From Amborella trichopoda (lineage: Eukaryota > Streptophyta > Magnoliopsida > Amborellales > Amborellaceae), in contig NW_006500351.1 of the NCBI RefSeq assembly GCF_000471905.2, positions 4,075,066 to 4,139,065 of the forward strand: a DNA stretch of 64,000 nucleotides, given 5' to 3'. The position numbers and the translations under genes were made by a program. The first letter of the stretch is position 1; each line of letters opens with the position of its first letter. Below are positions 46,200-57,374 of this stretch, one piece after another. The notes under the pieces were generated by a model, which worked only from the letters and a program-made list of their open reading frames with translations, had not been told where the DNA came from and searched no databases.

Positions 46200-46670
46200 T
46201 TGATGAAGCTCCATGGGGGATAGATCTGTGGATAATCTAACTCCCTGGGGATAAAATAGATAAGGTTATAGACATGCAGAGGGGTTTAGATGAAGATGGT
46301 GGCCCTACTCTTAAGCGAAAGTGGACTTCGCTGGGGATTAAGAGGGTAAGTGTGACTCCCTAGGGATGATGAGTAATGATATGCATATAACTCTGCTGAG
46401 AATGACAGGCCAGAGCACAAATGCAACCCCACTGGGGGTTGAATTAAGAATGACCCAAACTCCCTTGGGATAGTTGGTCGCAATAGGATGTTACTCTTAC
46501 TGGGGATGTTGGTGCGAAACAGATCCATTGGGGATTGAAGGGGTAAAGCGTGATCCCCTTTTTCTTTTGGATACACATATCTCCACTGGGGATGTTGATG
46601 AAATACACCTAGCGAAGAAGTGGTCCATCTTACAATTAAACTCATGCGTATGAAATATTTGTCACGTAGT
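46200..46670. repeat. Minisatellite M2: CTCCNNTGGGGAT units
   Basis: About ten units of ~40-50 bp with the cores CTCCATGGGGGATAG, CTCCCTGGGGATAA, TTCGCTGGGGATTAAG, CTCCCTAGGGATGA, CCCCACTGGGGGTTG, CTCCCTTGGGATAG, TTACTGGGGATGTTGG, TCCATTGGGGATTG and CTCCACTGGGGATG. Each core is a short near-palindrome. Confidence 0.8.
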
Positions 46671-47130
46671 GTGTTACAGTTTTAAGGTCTTGTAGCTCAG
46701 ACCATGGCTATGCACTTTAAAGTCATGCAACCAGGACCATGGAGTTTAAGATTGTGCAATTAGACCTCCGCCATCATTTGAGGTCATATAGTTTCGACCA
46801 TGGTGCTAAGCTTTGTAACATCATACTGCCAGAACGTGCACTATGGTTTAAGGTCATACAGCTGAACCATGGTTATGTAGTTTAGAGTAATGCAACGAGG
46901 ACCCTGCAGTTAAGGTCGTGCAACTAGACCTCCGCTATAGTCTCGGGTCATATAGTTTGGACCATGCAGTTTAGGGTCGTACTCCTGGACCATGGTTGTG
47001 CAGTTTAAGGACCTGCAGCATGGACCGTTACGGTGAGTAGGGAATGTAGCTCCATGGGGCATAGAGCCATAGTTGGGGACTCGAATCCCTAAGGAGTGAG
47101 ACTATGGTGTAGGAATGAACTCCCCGAGGA
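46671..47130. repeat. Minisatellite M1 block 2 with trailing M2 units
   Basis: Again TTTAAGGTC(T/A)TG..GACCATGG units (46671-47030), followed by a few M2-type units (CTCCATGGGGCATAG, CTCCCCGAGGATG) to 47130. With 45480-46670 this makes two rounds of M1 then M2, a higher-order repeat. Confidence 0.7.
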
Positions 47131-47164
47131 TGTAGGATGATGGTTCAGGTGGGCGTGCCATGGC

Positions 47165-47365
47165 ATGCGCACAACACTAGGTCTTTGGATGGTGCATGCG
47201 GCGTTAAACCTTGGGTGAATCACACGGCGTTAATCACTTGGTAAGGCATGCGGCGCTAGCTCCTTGATGAAGTGCGCGGCAATAACTCCTTGTCAAAGCG
47301 CATGACGATAGCTTCTTGACGAAGCGCATGGTGATAGGTTCTTGGCGAAGTGTATGGTGATAACC
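47165..47365. repeat. GCGACGATAG-type array next to the antisense promoter
   Basis: Units such as AAGTGCGCGGCAATAACTCC, AAGCGCATGACGATAGCTTC, AAGCGCATGGTGATAGGTTC and AAGTGTATGGTGATAACC at ~30 bp spacing. Same family as the LTR arrays. Confidence 0.65.
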
Positions 47366-47474
47366 CCGTCGGATCTCGGGCTTGACTTGCCCTGGCCTTG
47401 TCTCATTGCTGTCAGAAGCTGGGGACTGGAGCATCATTTTGAATTTATGAAGAGCAGTTTGTCGCACTACTGAG

Positions 47475-47483
47475 TATAAAAGG
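47475..47483 (+). promoter_or_regulatory. TATA-like box for the antisense PMD gene
   Basis: TATAAAAGG in GAGTATAAAAGGGGAGAAAC, followed by GA-rich leader sequence from about 47520. It lies ~1.4 kb upstream of the PMD reading frame and points the same way, opposite to gag. A hairpin-capable GGGG..CCCC follows. Transcription is inferred only. Confidence 0.5.
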
Positions 47484-48229
47484 GGAGAAACCCCATTTTA
47501 CTGTTGTACCGAAGGGTAAAAGAGAATTTTTAGAGAGAGAGAGAGAACCAGAGTTTCCATCAAGAGTTTCCCAGCAAAAATCTGCAGAACCAAGGCCTTC
47601 AGGAGTTTTCTAACTAGCCTGACCAGGTCGTGGGCATTCACGACGTGTTTTGCGAACGTTCTCAGAGAGTGTTGAGACCTTTTGTGCAGGGAACAGGGAC
47701 TTGCGGAGCTTCGCCGAGCCTTTTTCGACAAAATTGCAAGAGTCGCAGTGGTGCTCTATCAGAGTTCTAGTGCTCTTTCGATCGTTAAGTTGCAGAAAGG
47801 TCGGGGGACTTTGACTGTCCTCTAGTTATCGAAAGAGAAGAAGGAGGAGCAGCAATGGGCTCACCAGAACCACAGTGAAATTTCGGTGAGTTGTGGTGAA
47901 CTGTAGAAGTGAGAAAACAAGGAGAAAGGAAGCCCGCGGGGTCACAGGGGAACTTTTTGCAGTTTTTTGCTAACTTCAGTTATCAGCGGAAGGGTTTTCT
48001 AGCAAGTAGGAGTGAATTCCCGATGAATAGGGGAAGGTTGGTGAGAACTCGAGGCATCGCGAGGCCGTAACGGTCGAGGAGGAGAAGGGCTGTGGGACGA
48101 CGAATGGTCACCCTCCGCATGTGTGGTGACAAGCCACACCGTGAGTGTCAGGTGCAGATTTTGAGGGACATGGTGTGCTGCCGCATGTGTGACTTGTGCA
48201 AACAGCTGGGGCACAAACATTTCTACTTT
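47484..48229 (+). other. Presumed leader of the PMD transcript
   Basis: No long conserved frame on the plus strand. Contains GGTCGGGGGACTTT at 47799-47812, which recurs on the opposite strand at 57256-57269. The minus-strand ORFs at 47234-48868 have no domain. Confidence 0.4.
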
Positions 48230-48460
48230 CAAACAGCGATAGCCCCGTAGACGTGAGACGAAGATGCCCCCTTTAATTGCGAGACGATGATAGCCCTGCT
48301 TTGGCCGTGAGACGGCGATAGTCCTCTTTTGACCGTGAGATGGCGATAGTCCCGCCTTCAACTGTGAGATGGCGATAGTCCTGCCTTCTGCGCATGGTGA
48401 TACCATCTCAACGGGAAGACGATGATAGTCTTGCCATTAGTTATGAGATGGAGATAGCTT
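48230..48460. repeat. GTGAGACGGCGATAGTCC tandem array, ~35 bp unit
   Basis: About seven units: ACAGCGATAGCCCC, GTGAGACGAAGATGCCCCC, GCGAGACGATGATAGCCC, GTGAGACGGCGATAGTCC, GTGAGATGGCGATAGTCCC, GTGAGATGGCGATAGTCC and GAAGACGATGATAGTC. Periodicity 30-40 bp. The 135- and 143-codon minus ORFs over it are by-products. Confidence 0.8.
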
Positions 48461-48827
48461 GCTAGCATTACGCCTTTGAGTGATCAGTCGGCGACACGCC
48501 TTTGTGAGCATACTTTTTGGCGACCACTTAGCATCCTTTGACAACGAAGCTTTTGATCTAATGGCCCAGCCTTTAGGTGCAGATGTGTAGAACCTCCCAC
48601 AAGCAAGGGAGCTTGGCATCGATGAATTCACCGGCGAAAGCTTGGTGAGAGGTGAGCCAATCTGGCTCACTGAAAGCTTATGTGAATCTAGGTGGCGTTT
48701 GAGTGTCACTTTTGTTAGTGACCCCGTCCGATTTGGGGTGAGGGAAGATAATGACGACAATGTGAGGGTAGAGGAAGGGGTAGCCCTCCTACAATGCCTA
48801 CACTGAAACATAGCCTCGAATGGGGAC

Positions 48828-50148
48828 TTGTCGACTCTAGGTAAGAGGATGGTAAAAACCCCAGGCATGAAACGGTCTTCTGCTGGCCTGCGGGTACAAG
48901 GGGAGCACCATTACCTGAAGGGGTACTCTTCCTGGACCATAAGAGTGCTCAACCAAATTAGGGACATTCTGAAGCGTGCTTCCCTGCTAGACGCCATTCA
49001 GTGCTCGGTGGGCTACTATAATCGTTGGTCGAGCACGGTAAATGTGCTTTTAGAGACCTGGAGCCATGTTAGCAACACATGGCTGCTCGATTCGTGGAAA
49101 ATCAAGGATATCTCTGCTAGATTTGTAATTCGTTGGTGGGCTGCCGCTCATTGGTAATATGTATGACGCGTTTGTGCCCCCAAACTCGATCATTTTTTGA
49201 GATGAACGAGTCGGGAAGGAAGACCCACCAGTTGAGCTTCAGGAGCTGTTTGGAATTTACCAGCTGCTCTGGTCAAAGACCAAGATGGGACGCGTCTCCT
49301 TCACCAAGTGGGTGGCCTTTTTCTATGGGGACTATGATGATGAAGCCGGTCCATCACCGAGTAAAGGGGAGAAAGAGGCCCCACCAGCATTTTAGCTGCG
49401 AAAGGAGAATGGGCACATCTTTCTGGCTGCTTATCTGGTACTTTTCTTGCGCAGTTTTGCTCTCCTCGGCGAAGCAAACATTATCCGTCCAGGCACTTTT
49501 TATGTGGCCTGTGACATGGCTATGGGGTGAAAATATGCACTTGCATAGCCAGTCCTTTGCAGTATCTTCTACAACTTAGGAGCCGTGCCTACGGGAAAAG
49601 TCTATAAAGGCGATGAAGGAGGGAATGACATAGTGGATGGCAAAGACTTCCCAGTGGACTTCAAGACATTGTTCCTCGTCCATTATGTATATGGTTGGCT
49701 TGGGGCTTATTTCCCAGGCACCTACCTCCGAATCGGAGAATTGGAGGAAATGATGTGCCCGTTTTTGCTGAGGATTGCAGGGCAGAAAGTAATCTTCCAT
49801 ACTCCCAGCCACGTGCGTAGTTTATTCTACAACGACCACCTCCACATGAGGAGGCCTGCCTTCCCGATAGGGCATCTCACAGACCGTGCCTTTATTGACG
49901 AGTTGGACAAGTGCCTGGATGGTGCTCCTACTTCTCATAAGGAGCTGATTTATATGCTGAGTGTGAGGGGTGGGGTTCTTCCCTATCATACCATTCACAG
50001 TGCGAAACGCGAGGGATATTTCCCTCATAGATTTGCTCGGCAGCACGTGCTCTATCAGGGCTGCCCATTCTCCGTATACTTTGTGAAGCGGCATAGCAAG
50101 GTAGCCCGTTGGAAGAAGGACCAGTTTGGAACCCACCGGGAGACTTAG
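48828..50148 (+). pseudogene. Plant mobile domain (PMD) protein of Gypsy element, antisense to gag
   Basis: Plant mobile domain proteins (Pfam PMD/aminotransferase-like) occur in plant transposons and in a few host genes; their biochemical role in transposons is unknown. The likely start is ATG 48867 (MKRSSAG); the frame before it is also open. It runs WSSTVNVLLETW, SHVSNTWLLDSWKIKD, WWAAAHW, a one-base insertion near 49153, then NMYDAFVPPNS, VELQELFGIYQLLW, FTKWVAFFYGD, FLAAYLVLFLRSFALLG and NIIRPGTFYVACDMAMG, then YALA..PVLCSIFYNLGAV, VDFKTLFLVHYVYGWLGAYF, and KRHSKVARWKKDQFG. In-frame stops are at 49198, 49393, 49528 and 49546. The 297-codon minus ORF opposite is a shadow. Confidence 0.8.
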
Positions 50149-52275
50149 CTCTCGAGGCACATTCGCACAACTTGGACCACGTGCTTGGATCTCACTAAGG
50201 TCAATAAGTATGCGCTTCCATATTTCAAAAGAAGAGTGCAAGTGACTGAAGCCCATGAACTCTAGTGGTGAATCACCAGCAAGGGGTATTGGGATGTTGG
50301 CCACCCCTAGAAAGGGGAGAAATCTCGCTGAAGAAAGGAGACGAGGCAGAGGAAGATGGCAAGGACTCCTTTGCGAGGTGTGGTATTCACCCTGAGCTTT
50401 CCTTGGGACTGGCGCACCCTTGGGTGGTCTCGCCAAATTGTCGTGGATAGGTCTCTGCCCCGGTTTCTCGACATGGAGCAGAAGACATAGAGCATTTTTG
50501 AAAATCTCTCTACTATTTTCAAATGGAAAGAGGGCTGCAAGGTTGCAGGGTATGAAGGTCGCCCAGTCCAAGATTTGAATGAGATGATAGGGAGCGGCCC
50601 TCATAGCAAACTCGCCGTCAGCTCTTCTCAAAAGGGTGCTTCTGAAACTACTGCACCCTCTCAAGCAAAGGGGAAGAAGAGGAAACTGGCTGCCCCGATT
50701 GTCCCTTGTGCACATGCTCGTCGGGCTTCAAAGAATAAGGGGCCCATGCGTCAAGTGGTCTGAGAACCGACAGATGGCTCTTCTCCAGTTGGTTCCTCGG
50801 AGTCTTACATATCTTCGGTGGCTTCTAATTCACCCTCTGCTCTAGAGGATTCATCTTATCTTTCTCCTGAGTCTTCCTCTGGCTCTCCCAAGGCTCAAGA
50901 CGGTGCCGCAAATCCCACTGCCCCAATTGAAATTGCTTCAAACCAGGAAGTGACATCCATGGCTAAGGAAGAGGGCCCAGTCCCGATGGAGATTAATGGG
51001 GCAGTCGAGGCGGAGAAGGCCCCTGACGCTCAAGAGGTCACAGCACCTACCGAAGCGGAGGGTGAATTCATGAAAGGGGAAACTTCAAGAGAGCTTGTGG
51101 TCATAAAAGAGGCAGACACCTCAAGAAGGAGTGCTCAAGCAGCAGGAGGTGGCTGCCTCAAGTTATGCTACTTTGAGGGACACAAAGGCAGGACACCCTC
51201 AGGGATCAGGCTTGGGGGAGCCAGTTGTTGAAGTGGCTCCCCCAGAGGATAAGGGGGAAGAAGGAGAGGGATAAAGTGTCGAATCTTTCGAGGTGGAGAT
51301 GGCGATTCAAGAAGAGAGGAAGCAAGGAGAAATCACTGCCCTAGGAGAGGAGGCTACTGTGGTGCAGCCAGACACTGAGGTAGTAGATCTAGCCAAGGAG
51401 GTTAGCCTTTCCCCGGCTGAGGCTGCGGAGCTTACAGAGGGTGAAGCTACATCACCTAAGCATGAGAGGGTCGAACCCGAAGTGGTCATGATAGGGGATC
51501 TAAGCGAGAGTGTCGTTGCTGAGGTACCATAGCAGCCTGAGGTTTCCCCTAAATCTGGGGAGCCTAAGGCCTTGGCTGCAGCTAGAGATCGTCCCGCTAT
51601 GGTTGCTCCTATTGTATTGCCCAGACCCACTTTCAGCTGGCTGCCAGGCGTCATTTTTGAGATGCTCTGAACGGGCCTCCAGAGGCTGAAGGAGTTGTCT
51701 CTCGAAGAGCTTGGAACAACGATCCTACAATTGAGGGGAATCGTCTTAGGGAGTGGACCCAAAGTCCTCCCTTACTTTGACAACATTGCCAATGAGCTAA
51801 AGGGATGGAGGATGAAGGCTCTGGAGGCAAAAAAGGCCACAACACGTCTAGATGGCTCACAGTTAGAGTCATTGGAGGCTTCCCTAGCACAGAACCAGGA
51901 GCTGGCAGAGGTCCAGGTAGGGGAGAAGGAAGCTACCATCTTTGAGAAGTCTGCTCTTGTCGACAAGCTGTAACGCGCCATAACAAGGTGCAGACCCTGA
52001 AGGCAAAGATTGCTAAGTGGGAATAGAAGCTTGACAATTTGGAGAAGGAGATAGCAACTTGGGAGGCCGAAGATAAGGAACTAGGCCAAAAGTTGTTGGA
52101 CTCGAGTATTGCTTGGGTGAGCAGTTAGCCCTAGTGGAGCACGAGGCTGAGCTGGTGGATGAATTGAGAGTGGGCATCGAGCAAGAGAGAGCCTTGGCCA
52201 AAGAGTGCAAGGGGCGGTCAATGAGATCATTGGCCATTTTTGACAACATTTTCTTTCTATTTTTCTCTTTCTATT
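50149..52275 (+). pseudogene. C-terminal part of the PMD gene: end of domain, acidic and coiled-coil tail
   Basis: After a TAG at 50146 the frame continues RTTWTTCLDLTKVNKYALPY and VTEAHEL-W-ITSKGYWDVG, the usual close of a PMD (a Trp-Trp pair with one Trp now stop). The tail is low-complexity and acidic (50818-51532, SSPESSSGSPKAQDG-like, Glu/Ala/Pro/Thr-rich). From 51695 a heptad-like Leu/Glu/Ala pattern suggests a coiled coil (LKGWRMKALEAKKATTRLDG, LEASLAQNQELAEVQ), continuing to about 52245 after frame changes. Similar acidic/coiled-coil tails occur on other Gypsy-associated extra ORFs. Several stops. Confidence 0.65.
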
Positions 52276-52430
52276 GTAGAGAAAAGACACTTGTAATATT
52301 CTCTTTGATGAATGAAATAGTTATTTTCTTTTTCTATGTAAGAGATGTATGTTATTTTTCCTTCTTTTTCTATTTCATTGCTTCCGCCCTTTCATAATTG
52401 GAGGCAAAAAAGAATAGCCCACTCCTTGCT
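52276..52430. other. Junction between convergent PMD and gag-pol frames
   Basis: T-rich stretch (TTTCTTTTTCTATG) between the 3' ends of the two opposed reading directions. Possible polyadenylation/termination DNA; no AATAAA at a clear distance. Confidence 0.4.
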
Positions 52431-53114
52431 TCATCTTTTGGCAGCCTGTTGTGGCTTCAATGACCTCGAATGGGGGAGTAGCTGCCTCCTCACCCCTTCG
52501 TGTTTGATAGACAGGGGCTCATAGTCCATGGTTCTCATGATTTGGTGAGCCTGTTCACTGTAAATACTCCAATCTGGGGGAGCCTTGGTTTTGATTCGAG
52601 GTGCATTGCTTTTGAGCTTGTCATAAGTCTTAGTCTCAAGGGCAAACTCCTTCAAGTGCTTTGAAGCGACACGCATAACCTCCAACTGATTATGGAGGCT
52701 ACAAAGCTCATATCTCATCTCGGCTATGGGGTCTTATTCTTGAGAGCCGGAGGGCTGACTCTTGTCCTCTTGTACCTCTTCGGGAGCCTTTGAGAGATGT
52801 AAGACCTTGTCTTGGCCGTTTATGATCACCTTATTCAAGGAGGATGGAATTTGGAGTACCTTCCTTGGTGATTGGTGTGTCAATTCTGCTCCTAAAAGAG
52901 TAATGGGGATATGCAGAACATTTTGCTGGTTCGACGTATAGGTTACCCTCAGTGCTGAAAGGTCTACCTCTAGGGGTTCCTTAGTCTCAGGAGTTGCTTC
53001 TCGCTTACCATTTTGTTCTGGCAAATTAGAAGTAGAGGGGGAAGCTTCATCTCTAAGGGATGACACCATGAGCTCGAAGAGATTGCAAGGTATACTTGGG
53101 TAGATAGGAGTCAA
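52431..53114 (-). pseudogene. Gypsy pol fragment downstream of protease
   Basis: Minus strand frames 53114-52734 (SLRDEASPSTSNLPEQNGKR, LEVDLSALRVTYTSNQQNVL) and 52718-52431 (MRYELCSLHNQLEVMRVASK) follow the protease. This looks like the linker ahead of RT, but the RT itself (YVDD) is not present; the element jumps straight to the antisense gene. A large deletion is likely. Confidence 0.6.
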
Positions 53115-53166
53115 AGGGAGGATCTTGCCCTGTCTTTTCCTCTTCTTTGAACATGTCCATGATCAT

Positions 53167-53712
53167 TCACCTCAGATCTTCATCATCATGAGGCGAGGAT
53201 CCTATCTCTCTCACAGGCTTCCAATCATCATCCTTTGACTTTTTTGGTGCTGGAAGGTTTGTGACATAGTACTTAGCATCGACATAGTGAGTCTCAGCTA
53301 CTGGGAATGGTCTCTTATCAGCATAGACCATGTGCTGTCTCCCATCTCGGCTATACTTGAAGCATTGGTGGAGTGTGGAAGGAACCACCCCCTGATCGTG
53401 AAGCCAAGGGCGACTGAGGAGGACATTGTAAGACGTATTGGTGTCAATTACATGAAACTGAGCGTAATCATTGAGGTCAATTATCTTGAGGAGAAGACGA
53501 ACTGTTCCAGCTGGCTTTCCTTCTGATTGGTTGAAGCCCTTCACGGTGATGTGGGTAGGAGTGAGATCATCGGATCCTAATCCCAATCGAGTGAGGATCC
53601 TTCTTGGGATCAGGTTGACTACTGACCCTCCATCCATCATGATCCGATTGATAGGGAAAGCATGTAATTCACCATTCAAGAAGAGGGGACGATTGTGAAA
53701 TTTGCCTCCCAA
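53167..53712 (-). pseudogene. Gypsy aspartic protease (retropepsin)
   Basis: Open frame of 181 codons. The active site is MMDGGSVVNLIPRRILTRLG, the D-G-G-S variant typical of plant Gypsy pol. Then ITVKGFNQSEGKPAGTVRL, FHVIDTNTSYNVLLSRPWLH, GVVPSTLHQCFKYSRDG and AETHYVDAKYY follow, all characteristic of this retropepsin. It would mature the polyprotein. The frame is complete and the best preserved of this element, but gag on one side and pol on the other are broken. Confidence 0.93.
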
Positions 53713-54794
53713 CTAATGGTCATCTTCGAAAAAAGGAGAATTCTAAGAACCCACTCAGAATGGTCGGTCAATCTCAATAGGCTGCACTTCAGTATCGTAC
53801 ACCTTTGGGCTAGAAAGAGCTAGCACCGAGGCATTCAATAGTCTCTAAACAACAGAAGGGCATCATAGATACTTAGAAGGGATGGAAGCTCTCTCAAGTG
53901 CCCAATTACGTCCTATTTCACTTTATCCTCATTAGTCTTTTGTGTTCCTGATTCAGTCATTGGTGTAGGTGGTAGGGTAGGTTTAGGAACAGGCTTCGAT
54001 TGTGTTTTGGTTTGTGACTCTGGCTGACTTTGTTGTTCAGCCGGTGTGGTCTGGGTTGATGGGAAAGTAATAGGGACTTGTATTAAGAATATAGAGGTTT
54101 GAGGTTGAGGTTTTAGGGAAAAGTGAAGGATCAGAAAACTTGAGGACCTTGCGTTTTTGAATTGTGAGCTGAAGCTTCTTCCCCGATCTTATGCTCATTT
54201 GCCCCATGTTGGATGGTACTTTCAAGATCTGCACCATATGGGAGGCCTCCTTGGAACAAGGGTTTGAAGATGGCTTGGTGTTGGCTTGGGCCGTCAGAGC
54301 ATTGACGACGGTTAAGAATCCATCCGCCTGGGCCATCATCTTTCTTAGGTGCTTCCGCTGCGACCTGATGATATTAGTGCCTTCGATCTCTCTATTAGAG
54401 CGTCGAAGTCTGGGCACTGTCGACCTGCACCTGTGAAAGAAATAGAAGAAGAGGGAGGAGAAGAAGAGTTAGAATGCTCTAGGTAGCTTTTTACGTCATC
54501 GCCAGAATTGGACATGTGCAGGGGATATTTTAAGTCTTGCCCCGGCTTTGATCGTTGTGGGGTGCTTTTAGCATCGTCACCTATATTGGACGACTGTCGA
54601 GCTGTTGATGACTCAGGGACGTCCATCTGATTGGACGACGGGATAAGGCGAGCTGTGCCTGGGATGAAGTCCTATGAGGTTGGTAGCGGAGGAAGGGGCT
54701 CGAGAAATTCTTTCTCAACTGGGGGCTAAGGAAGACGATTCCTTTGGTGAGATGACCTGGGTGCTCGATCCAGTAGTCACTTCGATTAATATTT
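53713..54794 (-). pseudogene. Gag-protease spacer of Gypsy element
   Basis: Minus strand frames at 54626-54345 and 54417-54037 encode Ser/Pro-rich and basic sequence (SNREIEGTNIIRSQRKHLRK, MAQADGFLTVVNALTAQANT). No zinc knuckle is visible. Frame breaks at 53713-54036 separate it from the protease. Confidence 0.6.
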
Positions 54795-56062
54795 TTAGGA
54801 GGGTGTGACCCTATTATAGGACTGTTGCTTTCCCTCGGCTTGAGACATTTGTGCCTTGGAGAGGTCCAGGGTTTGAGGGGCGACGTTCTTAGTGTCAGTC
54901 ACGGTGACAGTCGCACTGATCACCTCTTTTTGCTGGTTGCTCTGATTGTTGGAGCGGGAGTTCGAGCTAGAGGGTTGCTGGTGAGATCCACCATGGTGCT
55001 TGGATAGACCTTCTTTACGAACTGCTTTAGATAAGAGCTCTGACGTGGAGGGTAGATTGGAGACCTCGACATACAGGGTGATCTTGGGCAGCATATTTCT
55101 TATACAGATCTGAACTGCTTCTTTTTCGGTCATGGGAGTGGCATGAAAGGTTGCCAACTCTCTCCATTGGGCAATGAACTTGTCAACCAGCTCACCAAGG
55201 TCTTGAGTCAGAGTGAGGAGCTCATTGGTCTCCATGTTTCGCTGGACTTCGTAGAAGCATTAGTAAAACAACTGCTCCATTTCTTTCCACATGTGTAATG
55301 AGTTTGGAAGTAGCTGAGCATACCACTGGAAGGCTTGCCCTTCGAGAGTCTCAACGAACTGACGGAGGAGGAGTCATCCGTTAGTCGCTGTCTCTCGATA
55401 AGCCGCTTAGAAGTGGGCGGTATGTTGGTGAGCGGACGTAGTACCGTTAAAAAGGGGGAGTTTCCCTTTTTGATAGTTTGGGGGAAATGGCACCTATTTA
55501 ATGTACAAGGGGTACGAATTTTGGTATAGCGATGCTTCTTGCATGTCTGGGACCTTGTTCTTGAGACTGTAGGCCACCATGGCATCTATGTCGGTTTGGG
55601 AAACCCCGTGGGAAGCAAAGCTGTCTTGAGTAGCAGGTGGGGGAGTTTGCTTAGGAACTGTGTCTTCACCAGACGGAGAATCGGTCTCGTGGTGAGAGGA
55701 AGGGGACCTAGAGGCTTCTAGGCATTCCATCTTTTTGAGGATGGACGGCATCGTTACCTTGAACTTGTTCATCCGTTCTTCTTGGGTGTTCGTCCGGCTC
55801 GTTGATCAACATTGACCGTTTCTTTTAGAAGGTTAGAGCCAGGTGGAGTAGTGGATTGTTGGGGTTGGCGAGTCGTACGAGGCAAGTCAGTCTGCAGGGC
55901 CTCAGCATGCCTCGATTGGACTCGAGCCTTATACGTCGACCTTGTGAGGACCAGTTCTCGACGATCTTGGGACCGTGGCTTCAGGGCAGTGTTCACCGAG
56001 CAATATTCATGGACCTGCTCAGGTTCTGAAATTCGAAGAGGGAAAAAAGGATTATGAGGCAA
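54795..56062 (-). pseudogene. Gypsy gag (Retrotrans_gag)
   Basis: The capsid precursor. The N-terminal leader ORF (56062-55769) ends in an ATGA overlap with MNKFKVTMPSILKKMECLEA (55772). The core follows across stops as VPFPPNYQKGKLPLFNGTTS, LLLRQFVETLEGQAFQWYAQ, LLPNSLHMWKEMEQLFY, CFYEVQRNMETNELLTLTQD and LGELVDKFIAQWRELATFH, then EAVQICIRNMLP and ISATVTVTD. This is the standard plant Gypsy gag core (FQWY, WxxM..F, L..Q..E.V..F..RW). Stops occur near 55260, 55395 and 55496. Confidence 0.92.
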
Positions 56063-57374
56063 GAGGTAACCAAGAGTGGTAACCTCAACTTTCTTAGAGG
56101 TTTCTCTTATCAGGATCTGCAGGCCCCTCTTCTGTTTAATCTTGAGGCTGCTGTGGATCCACCCCAGAATTGGGCATGAGATTTAGACTGCCCCACTTTT
56201 CTTAAGCATGCGAGGGCTGTGTCTATTAATTGGAGCAAATAGTGGGGAAGGAAACCTGGGTTTCTTCCTTGGAGGCTGGAGGCCTCTGTCAAAAATCAGA
56301 CCGTTGCCCCAAATTCCATTGTGGTGTCCGGGTGCATGCTTGACTTGAGGCGGCTGACTCAAGATGATACTCTAAGGGAAAACCTTTAAGTACCAGGTAT
56401 CGAGGTACTTGCCTGATGAAGGAAGAATGACAGAAGAAGGAGTTGGTTCATGACTCCGCCTGAGTCGAGATCAGAGCGAAACATGCAAAGCTGATGTGAG
56501 TTCACCTTGAGGTTAGCCGTTTGGGTGACTTGGGGGTCAACCCAGGCCCGGTCAACTGGCTTGACCTTGAGCTTGTGCTTGTGAGGGACGAGGCAGAAGC
56601 TTATCTCTTAAAGGTTGAAGATGTGTGTGCTGAGAGGGATGACAGAGCGGTTGACCCTTGTTCGCTCGAGCAGACGCAAACTTGGCGCTGCCCCGAGCTG
56701 TGGGATGCAAATGTATGTCGCATGCAGGGTGGCTCGAGAAGGCCCAGCCCTGGACGTGAGCTCAAGGCAGCATGAAAGTTGCCCCAAGGTGTGGCTCGAG
56801 TGGTTGGACTACGAGCCTTGAGGTGTGTGTGAGAGGTAGCAGCTGTAGAGTCTCTGCCTCGATGCATCAAGCCTCTAGATATAGAGGTTTGGAGTGGTGA
56901 AAGAGTATGGGGGATTGCCTTACGGTGATCCTCAGAAGCGACGTTAACCTCTTTGCCTCTCGCGAAAGCAGTCGGGGCAGCCTTTCGATGTACCTCAGCA
57001 ATATGACAGGCATGAGACTTGCTTGTAGCAGGGTGCATGCTGTGTTCGGTAGCAGTTGTGCTACCAATGTGGGGAGCCTTAGTGGAGAGTCCACCAGGGC
57101 GAGAAAGCAGGGAGTCAAGGACCTTTAAGTTGCTTCTCGCACTGACCCAGAAAAGAACCTAGGAGCCGGACTGTGAGTCTTGACTCAGAAGGAGTGTAGG
57201 GAAGAAAACTTGAGCAGTTCGCTTCCTTGAGATAGTCACGAATGTGGGGATAAGAAAGTCCCCCGACCCCAATGAACGGGTTGAATAACCCAGATGTCAT
57301 AGAATGTAATACAAAAAGTTAAAGGTGATACTGAGTAAAAACGAGCGAACCGACGAAGGGGTAATAATTCCCCA
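56063..57374 (-). other. Region between LTR B and gag
   Basis: Leader region on the minus strand. Short ORFs at 56110-57562 on both strands share no motif. AGAAAGTCCCCCGACCCC at 57253-57270 lies ~100 bp from the LTR edge and may be near the primer site. The usual TGGCGCC primer site was not found. Confidence 0.45.

Noticed and set aside
49822..50715. 297-codon open frame on the minus strand
   Set aside because: It lies opposite the PMD gene, whose plus-strand frame carries recognisable domain blocks; no motif is visible in the minus translation.
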